Shown here: positions 9,087 to 18,587 of the stretch, piece by piece | Numbering within the stretch: the first letter of the stretch is position 1 | How the letters are laid out: each line of letters begins with the position of its first letter | NCBI GenBank assembly: GCA_024280655.1 | Contig: JAJRPR010000102.1 | Location: 1-34,095, forward strand | Length of the DNA: 34,095 bases | Reading direction: 5' to 3' | Source: Alphaproteobacteria bacterium | Lineage (GTDB): Bacteria; Pseudomonadota; Alphaproteobacteria; Rhizobiales; Devosiaceae | Translations under genes and position numbers: made by a program | The notes under the pieces: generated by a model | What the model was told of the DNA's origin: nothing | What the model saw: only the letters and a program-made list of their open reading frames with translations | Databases searched by the model: none

Positions 9087-10184
9087 ATGAGCAAAATTGT
9101 TTTAATGGCTGGTGGAACTGGTGGGCATTTATTTCCTGCAATGGCGCTGGCGCAAGAATTAGAGAGACGTGGGCACGAAATTCATTTGATGAGTGATGAG
9201 CGTGTATCAGCCTATGGTGAAAAATTTCCAGCAAAACAAACTCACATTGTACCATCAGCAACACCATCATTAGCAAATCCGATAAAATTCATTAGAGCTG
9301 GTTTTATTATTTTAGGTGGGACTTTTACTGCTTGGCAAAAGCTGAGGGAAATAAAACCAGATATTGTAATTGGTTTTGGTGGATATCCGATTTTCCCGTC
9401 ATTTTTTGCTGCATCGCTAATGGGAATAAAAGGAATTTTACACGAGCAAAATGCAGTTCTTGGTAGGGCTAATAGGGCATTAGCAAGATTTGCAAAAGTG
9501 ATGGCGCTTAGTTTTGAATATACCGCTTATGCAGAGAGGTATGGGATTATGCAAATTGTAACTGGTAATCCTGTTAGAGATAGGGTGCGAACAGCCGCAA
9601 GGGAATTGGCTTATTCTAGGATAAGCGAAAAAGGTAAGATACGTCTATTGGTGTTTGGGGGATCGCAAGGGGCGAGGGTATTTTCAGATTTAATACCACC
9701 AGCCATTATTCAACTTCCTGAGCATTTAAGAAAGCGCTTAGAAATTACGCAACAATGTCGCCCTGAAGATCTTGAGCGAGTTACTTCTATCTATAAAAGC
9801 GCTAAAGTAAATGTTGAACTATCCGAGTTTTTTGACGATTTGCCTGAGAGAATGGCTGATTCGCATTTGGTTATTTCTAGGTCGGGAGCATCGTCAGTTT
9901 CTGAATTAACAGTACTAGGCCGCCCCGCAATTTTAATTCCATTACCCGGATCACTTGATGGCGATCAGGCTAATAATGCTGCCTTTATCGAATCAGTTGG
10001 TGGCGGTTGGGTTGTTGAACAGAACAATATTTCACCGCAATCTCTTGCCAAACAGCTTGAAGAGTTGTTTTTAGAGCCAGAGCTGTTAAATGATGCTGCA
10101 AATAAGTCAAAATCGCTAGGGCAGCCAAAGGCAGTTGAGCGATTGGCTGATTTAGCAGAGAATATTATTAAAACTAAAAAATAG
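9087..10184 (+). CDS. murG: Lipid II synthase MurG (UDP-GlcNAc transferase)
   Basis: MurG is a peripheral GT-B glycosyltransferase that adds GlcNAc to lipid I to form lipid II. The 365-residue product carries the N-terminal lipid-binding glycine loop 'GGTGGHLFPAMALA', 'GFGGYPIFPSFFAA', 'LHEQNAVLGRANR', the UDP-binding 'LVFGGSQGAR', and 'SRSGASSVSELTVLGRPAILIP' with the following 'DGDQANNA'. All glycine-rich loops are present and the length is normal. The ATG at 9087 gives the canonical start 'SKIVLMAGGTGGH'. The gene lies 15 bases before murC and clearly belongs to the cell-wall operon. The upstream spacer is repeat-rich and may separate it partly from ftsW translation. Confidence 0.97.
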   Translation: MSKIVLMAGGTGGHLFPAMALAQELERRGHEIHLMSDERVSAYGEKFPAKQTHIVPSATPSLANPIKFIRAGFIILGGTFTAWQKLREIKPDIVIGFGGYPIFPSFFAASLMGIKGILHEQNAVLGRANRALARFAKVMALSFEYTAYAERYGIMQIVTGNPVRDRVRTAARELAYSRISEKGKIRLLVFGGSQGARVFSDLIPPAIIQLPEHLRKRLEITQQCRPEDLERVTSIYKSAKVNVELSEFFDDLPERMADSHLVISRSGASSVSELTVLGRPAILIPLPGSLDGDQANNAAFIESVGGGWVVEQNNISPQSLAKQLEELFLEPELLNDAANKSKSLGQPKAVERLADLAENIIKTKK

Positions 10185-10199
10185 TTAGGGAAAATATCT

Positions 10200-11603
10200 A
10201 TGAAAATGCCACAGGATATTGGGCCAGTACATTTTGTTGGAATTGGCGGAATTGGCATGAGTGGAATTGCAGAGATTTTGCATGGGCAAAATTATACCGT
10301 TCGTGGGTCTGATTTATCTTTAAGTTCAAATGTTAAACGTTTGCAAAAAATGGGCATAGAGGTTGAAATTGGGCAAAGCGCAAAAAACATTAAAGACGCA
10401 GCTGTTGTTGTAATTTCTTCGGCTATTAAAAAAGATAATCCAGAATTAAGAGCGGCAAGACGTGCTGGTTTGCCTATTGTTAGACGTGCTGAAATGCTTG
10501 CCGAGATTATGCGTTTTAAGAATTGTGTTGCGATTGGCGGCACGCATGGGAAAACCACAACAACTTCGCTGGTTGCAGCGTTGCTTGATGCTGGCAACAT
10601 GGATCCAACAGTGATTAATGGCGGTATTATTAATGCTTATGGTACGAACGCTCGTGAGGGCAAGGGCGATTGGATGGTGGTTGAGGCAGATGAAAGCGAT
10701 GGCACATTTGTCAAATTACCAGCCGATGTTGCGGTGGTTACTAATATTGATCCAGAGCATTTAGATCATTATGGATCTTTTGATGAGCTAAAAAATGCCT
10801 TTGAGAATTTTATAGAAAACGTGCCCTTTTATGGCTTTGCTGTTATGTGCCTTGACCATTTTGAAGTTCAGGCTCTTGTTGGTGAAATAACAGATAGGCG
10901 AGTAATTACTTATGGACAAAATCCGCAATCTGACGTGCGCTTGAGTAATTTAAGAAATGAAAATGGCATATCAAGATTTGATGTTGAATTGCGTGATAGA
11001 ATTACCAAGCAAGAGCACACAATAAAGGATATTGAATTGCCTATGCCCGGTTTGCACAATGTTATGCACGCAACAGCCGCTATTGCAGTTGCAGATCAGT
11101 TAGGTGTTAGCGAAGAGGCAATCCGAAATGGCTTAAAGAATTTTGCAGGGGTTAATCGTCGTTTTACCAAAGTTGGTGAAGTAAATGGCATAGTAATTAT
11201 TGATGATTATGGGCATCACCCAGTGGAGATATCTTCGGTATTAAAAGCTGCAAGGCAATCAACAAAAAACAATGTCATAGCTATTATGCAGCCGCATCGT
11301 TATTCTCGTCTAGATGGTTTGTTTGATGAATTTTCTGCGTGTTTTAACGATGCAAATAGCGTAATTATTACACCTGTTTTTGCCGCAGGGGAAGAGCCAA
11401 TAAAAGGCGCTAGCCATGTTGATCTAGCTCGAAATATCCGTGCTTCAGGGCATAGAGATGCCAGTTTTGTTAAAGATCCCAATGAAATAGCCAAGATAAT
11501 TAGCGAAAAGGCAAGTGCGGGTGATTATGTGGTGTTTTTGGGGGCTGGAAATATTACGCAATGGGCAAATGACTTCCCACAAGAACTAGCAAAACTATTG
11601 TAA
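10200..11603 (+). CDS. murC: UDP-N-acetylmuramate--L-alanine ligase MurC
   Basis: MurC adds the first amino acid, L-Ala, to UDP-MurNAc in the cytoplasm using ATP. The 467-residue protein has the expected three domains: the N-terminal Rossmann part ('[17 protein letters not shown]'), a central ATPase with '[14 protein letters not shown]' and '[11 protein letters not shown]', then '[17 protein letters not shown]', and the C-terminal Rossmann domain starting near '[18 protein letters not shown]' with 'QPHRYSR'. All ligase motifs are intact. The start codon follows murG by 15 bases and the stop is 9 bases before murB. murD, the next ligase of the pathway and normally in this cluster, is absent from the window. 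Confidence 0.97.
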   Translation: MKMPQDIGPVHFVGIGGIGMSGIAEILHGQNYTVRGSDLSLSSNVKRLQKMGIEVEIGQSAKNIKDAAVVVISSAIKKDNPELRAARRAGLPIVRRAEMLAEIMRFKNCVAIGGTHGKTTTTSLVAALLDAGNMDPTVINGGIINAYGTNAREGKGDWMVVEADESDGTFVKLPADVAVVTNIDPEHLDHYGSFDELKNAFENFIENVPFYGFAVMCLDHFEVQALVGEITDRRVITYGQNPQSDVRLSNLRNENGISRFDVELRDRITKQEHTIKDIELPMPGLHNVMHATAAIAVADQLGVSEEAIRNGLKNFAGVNRRFTKVGEVNGIVIIDDYGHHPVEISSVLKAARQSTKNNVIAIMQPHRYSRLDGLFDEFSACFNDANSVIITPVFAAGEEPIKGASHVDLARNIRASGHRDASFVKDPNEIAKIISEKASAGDYVVFLGAGNITQWANDFPQELAKLL

Positions 11604-11612
11604 GGATTAACT

Positions 11613-12590
11613 ATGTCTAACGAAGGTTTATTATCAAAATTAGGTGGTTGGACAGATAAGATTCATGGTCGCTTAATACCCAATCAAAAAATGTCTGAAA
11701 TAAGCTGGTTTAGGGTTGGTGGGGCTGTTGAATTATTTTTTCAACCAAAAGACATTGAGGATTTACAGTTTTTCCTAAAAAACCTTGATGCAAAAATTAA
11801 AGTAAGCGTGATGGGGCTTGGCTCAAATCTCTTAATAAGAGATGGCGGGATTGATGGTGTGGTGATTAAACTCTCCGCTCGGGGTTTTGGCAATATAGAA
11901 GTGCTGAACGATTATAAAATAGAGGTTGGGGCGGCCAATCCAGACGTTAGAGTTGCCAAAGCGGCAGCAGAAGCAGGGATTGATGGCTTGACCTTTTATC
12001 GAGGTATTCCGGGCGGAATTGGTGGCGCTCTTTATATGAATGCTGGTTGTTATGGCACTGAAACAAAAGATACAATGATTAGCCTTAGTGGCGTAACTAG
12101 GCAAGGTGATCTCATTACGCTAGATAATAAAGATATGAATTATAAATACCGTAAATCTAACGCTCCTGATGGGGTGATTTTTACTTCAGCGATATATCAA
12201 GGATTTGCAGGCGATGCACAAACATTAAAAATGCAAATGCAAGAAATAACCGATAAGAGGGAAGGCTCGCAGCCTGTAAAATCTCGCACGGGTGGCTCAA
12301 CTTTTAAGAACCCTACTGGCCAGTCAAGCTGGAAACTTATTGATAGCGCAGGTTGTCGAGGTTTAAGGATAGGCAATGCGCAAGTTTCAGAATTACATTG
12401 TAATTTTTTGCTAAATCTTGGAGATGCCAGCGCATACGATATTGAATTGCTTGGCGAAACGGTGCGCAATAGAGTGCGAGAAAATTCTGGTATTGAGTTG
12501 AAATGGGAAATTCGACGTATGGGAAAATTTGAGCCAGAAAAGCAAATAAAAGAGTTTTTAGATGGTGATATTTTCACTGGTAAGGTTTAA
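11613..12590 (+). CDS. murB: UDP-N-acetylenolpyruvoylglucosamine reductase MurB
   Basis: MurB is the FAD- and NADPH-dependent reductase that converts UDP-GlcNAc-enolpyruvate to UDP-MurNAc. The 325-residue product has the FAD-binding core with 'ISWFRVGGAVELFFQPKD', 'VMGLGSNLLIRDGGIDGVVI', 'GIPGGIGGALYMNAGCYG', the 'TGGSTFKNP' catalytic serine region and 'IDSAGCRGLRIGNAQVSELH', followed by the C-terminal Glu in the 'SGIELKWEIRRMG' end. This matches the shorter type II-like MurB common in alphaproteobacteria. It is tightly spaced in the operon: 9 bases after murC and 2 bases before the next start. Confidence 0.96.
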   Translation: MSNEGLLSKLGGWTDKIHGRLIPNQKMSEISWFRVGGAVELFFQPKDIEDLQFFLKNLDAKIKVSVMGLGSNLLIRDGGIDGVVIKLSARGFGNIEVLNDYKIEVGAANPDVRVAKAAAEAGIDGLTFYRGIPGGIGGALYMNAGCYGTETKDTMISLSGVTRQGDLITLDNKDMNYKYRKSNAPDGVIFTSAIYQGFAGDAQTLKMQMQEITDKREGSQPVKSRTGGSTFKNPTGQSSWKLIDSAGCRGLRIGNAQVSELHCNFLLNLGDASAYDIELLGETVRNRVRENSGIELKWEIRRMGKFEPEKQIKEFLDGDIFTGKV

Positions 12591-12592
12591 TT

Positions 12593-13618
12593 ATGAAATC
12601 AAAACGTTTGCACGGTTTAGATTTTGCTCGGTTTTGTGCCTTTGCGGGCATGGTTTATGTGAATTTTCATATTGTAACTGGCGCTGGCACTGGTGCTATT
12701 TGGGCAGAAGTGTTTTTGCTCACTCTTGAGGGCAAAGCTGCGGCTACATTTGTTGTTTTGGCAGGTGTTGGCTTTGGTTTAGCATATAATGCAAGACCAA
12801 GCAATTTCACACCTACTATGCTTAAGCGGGCACTATTTTTACTGGTAATTGGTCTAATAAATATGCTGATTTTCCCTGCAGATATTATCCATTATTATGC
12901 TATTTATTTTGTGTTCGCATTGTTTCTTATTCGCTATTCAACAAAAATAATTGCTATCGTTGCCTTATTGCTTCCACTTATCTTCATCGCTTTGCTATTT
13001 TTGATTGATTACGAAACTGCTTGGAATTGGAAAACGCTAGATTACGCAGATTTTTGGACGTTTAATGGCTTTATTAGAAATCTTTTTTATAATGGCTTCC
13101 ATCCAGCAATTCCTTGGCTAAGTTTTTTGCTGTTAGGAATTATTCTTTCAAGATTGGATTTGCATTCTAAGACCTTGCAAAAAAAGCTAGTAATTGCTGG
13201 TTCTGTTATGTTGGCTATAGCTTATAGCCTATCTATTTCTTTATCATTATTTGGGGCAGATATTGCTGAACTTGTTAGTGTTTTACCAATGCCCCCATTA
13301 CCGCTTTATATGCTTGCAGGCTCAGGTGCTGCATTTCTAGTTATTGGAGTTTCTTTGCTATTATTTAATGGAGAAAAAAAGAAGTTTCTTTCTCCGTTTA
13401 CTATAGCTGGCAAGCAAGCTCTAACATTATATATTGCCCATATCATCATTGGCATGGGAATACTTGAAGAACTCGGACTGCTTGAAGGGCAAACGGCGCA
13501 GTTTTCCATTTATTTTTCTAGTATATTCATTTTTGCTTCAATTATTTATGCTTTAATTTGGTCAAGGTTTTTTAAGAATGGCCCATTTGAGTGGCTATTA
13601 AGAAAACTCACAGGTTAG
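12593..13618 (+). CDS. DUF418-like polytopic membrane protein, putative acyltransferase clan
   Basis: This 341-residue protein has about nine to ten hydrophobic segments. The N-terminus 'RLHGLDFARFCAFAGMVYVNFH' resembles the first helix of the DUF418/DUF1624/acyltransferase-3 type membrane proteins. The C-terminal part 'AGKQALTLYIAHIII' followed by 'FKNGPFEWLLRKLTG' matches the pattern I associate with DUF418 ('GPLEWLWRxLT'). No function can be assigned; the clan often modifies surface sugars or envelope polymers. It is placed 2 bases after murB and 8 bases before ddl with an AAGG Shine-Dalgarno, so it is almost certainly cotranscribed with the cell-wall genes. murB and ddl are normally adjacent, so this is an extra gene in the operon. 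Confidence 0.82.
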   Translation: MKSKRLHGLDFARFCAFAGMVYVNFHIVTGAGTGAIWAEVFLLTLEGKAAATFVVLAGVGFGLAYNARPSNFTPTMLKRALFLLVIGLINMLIFPADIIHYYAIYFVFALFLIRYSTKIIAIVALLLPLIFIALLFLIDYETAWNWKTLDYADFWTFNGFIRNLFYNGFHPAIPWLSFLLLGIILSRLDLHSKTLQKKLVIAGSVMLAIAYSLSISLSLFGADIAELVSVLPMPPLPLYMLAGSGAAFLVIGVSLLLFNGEKKKFLSPFTIAGKQALTLYIAHIIIGMGILEELGLLEGQTAQFSIYFSSIFIFASIIYALIWSRFFKNGPFEWLLRKLTG

Positions 13619-13626
13619 GAAAGTTA

Positions 13627-14547
13627 ATGGCAAAAAAAGTTGCACTTCTAAAAGGAGGACTATCGGTAGAGCGTGAAGTCTCTCTTGATAGTGGCGTGGC
13701 TTGTGCCAATGCTTTGCGTGCTGCTGGTTATGATGTGAGTGAAATTGATGTTGATAGAAATATTGCCTCAAAATTAGTTGAGCTAAATCCTGACGTAGTT
13801 TTTAATGCGCTGCATGGTCGATATGGCGAAGATGGCACTATTCAAGGCTTGCTTGAAATCCTTGAAATTCCCTACACCCATTCAGGTGTTTTGGCTTCTG
13901 CCTTGGCGATGGATAAACACCAATCAAAAACACTTTTTAAGGCAAATGGCATTCCTATTGCTAATCATATAATTGCTCACCGTTCGCAAATTGGTGGGCA
14001 TCATCTCATGAAACCGCCTTATGTAGTTAAGCCTGTTAATGAAGGCTCAAGTGTTGGTATTTTTCTAGTCAAAGATGAAAATGCTCACCCAATACAAGAA
14101 GTTCTTGGATCCGATTGGCAGGGTGATGAAATGCTAATGGTTGAACGCTATATTCCAGGAAAAGAACTTACTTGTGCGGTGATGGGCGATGTGGCGCTTG
14201 GGGTTATAGAAATAACTACTGATATGCATTTTTATAATTATGAAGCGAAATATGAAAAACATGGTTCCGAGCACTTAATTCCAGCCCCTGTTCCACAAAA
14301 AATCTATGATAAAATCCAAAGCCTAAGTCTAAAAGCTCATAAGGTGCTTGGCTGTAAGGGAGTAACAAGAGCTGATTTTCGTTATAATGATTTTGGTGGC
14401 GAAAATGGTGAACTGGTTTGTTTGGAGATAAATACTCAACCGGGAATGACCAAAACCTCGCTAGTACCAGAGATTGCTGCACATGCTGGCCACGATTTTA
14501 TTGAGTTGGTTAGTTGGATCGTGGAGGATGCGAGTTGCAACAGGTAG
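13627..14547 (+). CDS. ddl: D-alanine--D-alanine ligase Ddl
   Basis: Ddl makes the D-Ala-D-Ala dipeptide used by MurF. The ATG at 13627 is preceded by AGGAAA at a good distance and gives the normal N-terminus 'AKKVALLKGGLSVEREVSLDSG'; an in-frame upstream start at 13591 would overlap the previous gene and is less likely. The 306-residue product shows the ATP-grasp fold: 'ALHGRYGEDGTIQGLLE', 'MDKHQSKTLFKANGIP', 'KPVNEGSSVGIFLV', and the metal-binding 'CLEINTQPGMTKTSLVPE'. Catalytic blocks are all present. The 3' end overlaps the ftsQ start by 13 bases. Confidence 0.97.
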   Translation: MAKKVALLKGGLSVEREVSLDSGVACANALRAAGYDVSEIDVDRNIASKLVELNPDVVFNALHGRYGEDGTIQGLLEILEIPYTHSGVLASALAMDKHQSKTLFKANGIPIANHIIAHRSQIGGHHLMKPPYVVKPVNEGSSVGIFLVKDENAHPIQEVLGSDWQGDEMLMVERYIPGKELTCAVMGDVALGVIEITTDMHFYNYEAKYEKHGSEHLIPAPVPQKIYDKIQSLSLKAHKVLGCKGVTRADFRYNDFGGENGELVCLEINTQPGMTKTSLVPEIAAHAGHDFIELVSWIVEDASCNR

Positions 14548-15365
14548 GTAATAAAGCTAGACGCAAGAAAACCCCAAAATTTTTGATAGAGATCAATCAA
14601 TTTTATATTCTATATAAAGCCATCATAAAAAGATTAGCTTTTATTATAGTGAGCCTGATTATAATATTGTTCCTATATCAATCTCGCAATGAAATTTCTA
14701 AAATTACAGATAAGTCTGTCTCATTCATATCAGGCCAGCTTGCAGGATTTGGCTTAAGCATTAAAGAGGTGCAAATAGAGGGTCAAGTATTAACAAATGA
14801 GGAACAAATTTTAAGCGCTCTTAAAATTGATGATAAGACCTCGACACTTACATTTGATGCACAAAAAGCAAGGGAGCGCATACTTGAGTTACCTGCAATT
14901 TTTGAAGCGAGTATTAGAAAGTCCTTTCCCTCACAGTTAATTGTTAATGTCATAGAAATTGAACCTGTCGCTCGTTGGCGTGTTGGCGGCGAAACTTATT
15001 TTATTGGCAAAACAGGTAAAAAATTAGCGCTTTCTACAGGTGAAGTAGATAATAGTTTGCCATTAATTATCGGGCAGGGCGCAGCAGATGATGCTTATTC
15101 TCTCATTAATATTTTAAGTGAATATGCAAGAATAGAGAATGGTTTAATCGCCCTAAGTCGTATAGCTGATAGAAGATGGGATTTGATTTACGATAATGGC
15201 TTAAGGGTACAATTACCAGAAGATGACTTAGAAAAAGCCTTAAGCCTGTTGGCTAACTATCAAAAAGAATATTCAATATTTGATAAAGATATAAATCTAA
15301 TTGATTTGCGTATTACAGGTTCATTAGTAGTTCGTCTTATAAATAGAGATAATAATACGCAATAG
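14535..15365 (+). CDS. ftsQ: Cell division protein FtsQ
   Basis: FtsQ is a bitopic membrane protein that links early and late divisome parts and binds FtsB/FtsL. I place the start at the TTG at 14535 because GGAGG at 14523-14527 lies 7 bases before it. The upstream in-frame TTG at 14514 has no such site. The 276-residue product has a basic cytosolic N-terminus, one membrane helix ('AFIIVSLIIILFLY'), then the POTRA domain ('LSIKEVQIEGQVLTNEEQIL') and the beta domain ('SFPSQLIVNVIEIEPVARW', 'LIDLRITGSLVVRL'). It overlaps ddl by 13 bases, suggesting translational coupling. Confidence 0.93.
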   Translation: MQQVGNKARRKKTPKFLIEINQFYILYKAIIKRLAFIIVSLIIILFLYQSRNEISKITDKSVSFISGQLAGFGLSIKEVQIEGQVLTNEEQILSALKIDDKTSTLTFDAQKARERILELPAIFEASIRKSFPSQLIVNVIEIEPVARWRVGGETYFIGKTGKKLALSTGEVDNSLPLIIGQGAADDAYSLINILSEYARIENGLIALSRIADRRWDLIYDNGLRVQLPEDDLEKALSLLANYQKEYSIFDKDINLIDLRITGSLVVRLINRDNNTQ

Positions 15366-15390
15366 GGACAAAGTTGGCTTGGGTAATAGT

Positions 15391-16710
15391 ATGATTAATG
15401 AACAAATGAGTGCAAGGTTAAAGCCGATAGAAAAGGGTCGCACACGTCTTGTTTCGGTGCTTGATATTGGTTCAACAAAAATATGCTGCACCATTGCTCG
15501 CCTTGTTCCACGCATTGAAGGGCAGGCACTACGAGAAAGAACTCATGAACCTGAAGTAATTGGTTTTGGCTATGGGCCATCGGCTGGCATAGAAAGCGGA
15601 GTGATTAGCGACCTTGATTTAGCAGAAAAGTCTATTCGCTTTGTGCTAAGTGAAGCTGAGAAAAAAGCAGGGCTAACAATAGAATCAATTATTATCAATG
15701 TAAGTTCAGGCGATTTATCTTCACAAACTTTAAGCGCAAATATTTCGCTTGATGGGCAAGAAGTCGAAAAATCAGACATATCTCGTGTGTTTGAAGCGGT
15801 AAATGAAGTGTCCGTTGAGAAAAAACGCACAATTATTCATGCGCTTCCAATAGGTTTCTCACTTGATGGACAGCGCAATGTAGCTGAACCTTACGGCATG
15901 GTTGGTGAGCATCTTGGAGTTGATGTAGCTGTTGTAAGTGCAAATACGTTGGTTATGCGAAATATAGAATTAGTGCTTAATAGATGCCATTTGCAAGTGC
16001 AGGCATTTATTGCCACCCCTTATGCAAGTGGGTTAGGCGCTTTGGTCGATGATGAGGCGAATTTAGGCGTTGCATGTATTGATTTTGGTGGCGCAACTAC
16101 TAGTATAAGTGTGTTTTTTGAAGGCCACTTAGTATTTGCAGATGTTTTGCCGATTGGTGGCCAACAAATCACTATGGATATAGCACGCCAGCTTTCGATC
16201 TCTATTGAAGATGCAGAAAGAATAAAGACCCTTTATGCCAGTGTTTTACCGGGGCAAAACGATGAGAGAGAGTTAATTCCCATTATGCCCATTGGTATGA
16301 GCGAAGAAAATAGCCCAAATGCTATTGCCCGCTCTAATATAACCCGCATCGTTCGTCCTCGTATTGAAGAAATACTTAATGGAGTGCGAGAAAAAATAGC
16401 AAATGCAAAAATGATGGATGTTGCTGGCCGTAGATTCGTGTTCACAGGTGGAGCAAGCGAATTAACTGGTTTGACGGAATTAGGACAAAGAATGTTGTCA
16501 CGACACGTTCGAAAAGGGCGTGCAATGGGCATTGCAGGCCTTCCAGATGCCGCAAAGGGCCCCGCTTTTTCAACAATAGCTGGAATGTTAGTTTATCCGC
16601 AAATATGTCAGCATGAATTTGTTGCAAAAAACCAAAATAAAGCACTCATGGGTTCTGGTGGTTATTTATCACGTGTAATCAATAGATTAAAAGAGAACTT
16701 TATAGAATAA
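15391..16710 (+). CDS. ftsA: Cell division protein FtsA
   Basis: FtsA is an actin-like ATPase that tethers FtsZ filaments to the membrane. The protein carries the phosphate-1 motif 'VSVLDIGSTKICC', the 1C domain region, phosphate-2 'ACIDFGGATTSISVF' and the adenosine motif 'FVFTGGASELTGL'. It ends in the amphipathic membrane-targeting helix 'YLSRVINRLKENF'. Three in-frame starts are possible: TTG at 15379 (AGGGA 10 bases upstream), ATG at 15391 and ATG at 15406. I use 15391, with low certainty on the exact residue. Length (439 residues) is normal. A 162-base non-coding spacer separates it from ftsZ. Confidence 0.95.
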   Translation: MINEQMSARLKPIEKGRTRLVSVLDIGSTKICCTIARLVPRIEGQALRERTHEPEVIGFGYGPSAGIESGVISDLDLAEKSIRFVLSEAEKKAGLTIESIIINVSSGDLSSQTLSANISLDGQEVEKSDISRVFEAVNEVSVEKKRTIIHALPIGFSLDGQRNVAEPYGMVGEHLGVDVAVVSANTLVMRNIELVLNRCHLQVQAFIATPYASGLGALVDDEANLGVACIDFGGATTSISVFFEGHLVFADVLPIGGQQITMDIARQLSISIEDAERIKTLYASVLPGQNDERELIPIMPIGMSEENSPNAIARSNITRIVRPRIEEILNGVREKIANAKMMDVAGRRFVFTGGASELTGLTELGQRMLSRHVRKGRAMGIAGLPDAAKGPAFSTIAGMLVYPQICQHEFVAKNQNKALMGSGGYLSRVINRLKENFIE

Positions 16711-16787
16711 GTTTAAGTTGCTAGTACTTGTTATGGCTAATGAACTGTGAATTTAAGTCTTTGTTTTTTTCTAAAATGCACAAAAAT

Positions 16788-16860
16788 TAACAATTTCCTT
16801 GTAATTGTTAGCGTTGGGTTAACGAATTAACTGCTATTTTATATATAACAATTACCATAA
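16788..16860 (+). promoter_or_regulatory. ftsZ upstream control region with two inverted repeats
   Basis: The ftsA-ftsZ spacer holds TAACAATT (16788-16795), a 7-base gap and its exact complement AATTGTTA (16803-16810). Next comes the palindrome-like GTTAACGAATTAAC (16818-16831). A third TAACAATT lies at 16846-16853. An AT-rich TATTTTATATATAA block at 16835-16848 could hold a -10 element. TTAA-containing sites of this kind recall CtrA targets (TTAA-N7-TTAA, or TTAACCAT half sites), and CtrA controls ftsZ in some alphaproteobacteria, but the spacing here does not match the full consensus. The assignment as an operator/promoter is inference. Confidence 0.45.
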
Positions 16861-16872
16861 GTGAGGTCTGAA

Positions 16873-18477
16873 ATGACAATTAACCTGCAAATTCCTGATG
16901 TACAAGAACTGAAACCTCGAATCACTGTGTTTGGTGTTGGGGGAGCTGGTGGCAACGCCGTAAATAATATGATTAATTCTGGATTGCAAGGAGTTGAATT
17001 TGTCGTTGCAAATACCGATGCTCAAGCACTCACCTTATCAAAAGCGCAACGTATTATTCAGCTTGGCGTTGATGTAACCGAAGGTCTTGGCGCAGGCTCG
17101 CACCCTGAAGTTGGCGAAGCGGCGGCCGAAGAAAGCTTTGACGAGATTAATGATCATTTAAGCGGTTCGCACATGGTATTTATTACTGCTGGAATGGGTG
17201 GCGGTACTGGTACAGGAGCAGCTCCCGTTGTTGCCAGAGCGGCACGAGAGCAAGGTATTTTGACGGTAGGGGTTGTTACAAAGCCATTTCAATTTGAAGG
17301 TAATCGCCGCATGCGTTTAGCTGATGATGGAATTGATGAGTTGCATCGCTATGTTGATACGCAGATTGTTATTCCAAACCAAAATCTGTTTCGTGTAGCA
17401 AATGAAAAGACAACATTTGCTGATGCGTTTGCAATGGCTGATGAAGTGCTATTTTCTGGTGTTGCTTGTATTACCGATTTAATGACCACAGACGGTCTTA
17501 TTAATCTTGATTTTGCGGATGTTCGGGCAGTTATGCGTGGTATGGGTAAAGCAATGATGGGAACGGGCGAGGCAAGTGGTGAAGATAGAGCCCGTCATGC
17601 CGCAGAAGCCGCTATTGCTAATCCTTTGCTTGATGATGTTTCAATGCAGGGCGCAAGAGGTCTGTTGATTTCTATAACTGGTGGCAAAGATATGACACTT
17701 TACGAGGTTGATGAGGCCGCAAGTCGTATTCGTGAAGAGGTAGATAGTGATGCTAATATTATTCTCGGTGCAACATTTGACGATAGTTTAAATGGTGAAA
17801 TTCGTGTATCAGTTGTTGCGACTGGAACAGAAGCGGCAATGGTACAGGCTATGGATCCGCATCAACCAAACCCTGAGCGTGTCTTATCTGTTAAAGATAC
17901 AATGAGAGAAACTGCAACTAAAATCACTACTGAAACTAATGATATTGACACTATAGCAAAAGGTGCGGTTTCTAGCGCATTAGATGAGATGGAAGCACAA
18001 TCACCAATCACTGATAAAACCAATGACGTGATGGTAGAAAGATATTACCCACAAGATCAGGCGCTTGAGCCAATGGATGATGCGCCTATTAAGCAAGAAA
18101 TTCCTATGCCCTCGTCTCACACAATGTCAAAGCCAGTAAGGCCAAGTGTCGCAAGAAGAATGCCACGTACTGATGAGTTGCCAATGGTAGCGCAAAAAAC
18201 TTTGCAAGAAAAACCGCAGGTTAATTCACCAAGAGCATTTTTTAAGCGCATAGCCTCTAATGTTGGATTAAATATTGGTGCAAATGAGGAAGGCAATAAT
18301 TCTCATAATATGGATGATTCTGATGCGCAAAGTGCTATTGAGTCGGGTAATCCTCGTTCCTCACGACCACAGGTGCAAGGAAGTTCTGGTGATTTAGACG
18401 CTCACGGGCGTGCAAATATGCAACAGTTGAGAAAAGAACACCTCGAAATTCCTTCATTTTTGCGAAAACGTGGCTAA
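16873..18477 (+). CDS. ftsZ: Cell division GTPase FtsZ
   Basis: FtsZ is the tubulin-like GTPase that forms the Z ring. The ATG at 16873 is preceded by GAGG at about 6 bases; an in-frame GTG at 16861 overlaps that site and is less likely. The 534-residue protein has '[13 protein letters not shown]', the tubulin signature '[11 protein letters not shown]', '[11 protein letters not shown]' and '[19 protein letters not shown]' in the core (first 320 residues or so). A long, Glu/Gln/Pro/Ser-rich linker of about 200 residues follows, then a conserved C-terminal peptide near '[10 protein letters not shown]' that binds FtsA and other partners. The long linker is normal for alphaproteobacteria. It ends the dcw run and is followed by an intrinsic terminator. 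Confidence 0.98.
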   Translation: MTINLQIPDVQELKPRITVFGVGGAGGNAVNNMINSGLQGVEFVVANTDAQALTLSKAQRIIQLGVDVTEGLGAGSHPEVGEAAAEESFDEINDHLSGSHMVFITAGMGGGTGTGAAPVVARAAREQGILTVGVVTKPFQFEGNRRMRLADDGIDELHRYVDTQIVIPNQNLFRVANEKTTFADAFAMADEVLFSGVACITDLMTTDGLINLDFADVRAVMRGMGKAMMGTGEASGEDRARHAAEAAIANPLLDDVSMQGARGLLISITGGKDMTLYEVDEAASRIREEVDSDANIILGATFDDSLNGEIRVSVVATGTEAAMVQAMDPHQPNPERVLSVKDTMRETATKITTETNDIDTIAKGAVSSALDEMEAQSPITDKTNDVMVERYYPQDQALEPMDDAPIKQEIPMPSSHTMSKPVRPSVARRMPRTDELPMVAQKTLQEKPQVNSPRAFFKRIASNVGLNIGANEEGNNSHNMDDSDAQSAIESGNPRSSRPQVQGSSGDLDAHGRANMQQLRKEHLEIPSFLRKRG

Positions 18478-18501
18478 AACTTAAAATAATTGATTAGAAG
18501 T

Positions 18502-18531
18502 CCCAATGCGGGTTTCGCATTGGGGTTTTTT
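18502..18531 (+). terminator. Rho-independent terminator after ftsZ
   Basis: A perfect 9-base-pair stem, CCCAATGCG and CGCATTGGG, encloses a 5-base GGTTT loop and is followed by one G and a run of six T. It starts 24 bases after the ftsZ stop. It should end transcription of the division cluster and insulate lpxC, which has its own start 57 bases further on. Confidence 0.93.
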
Positions 18532-18587
18532 AGTTTAAGCAATTTAGATTGTTTAGAATTGTTAATGAGTTTAGGGGCAGTACCAAA

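Noticed and set aside
8890-9090. 66-residue frame with repeated 'VATNGDK'
   Set aside because: It lies fully within the repeat cluster, its repeats follow the DNA repeats, and it overlaps the murG start; no ribosome binding site or family match.
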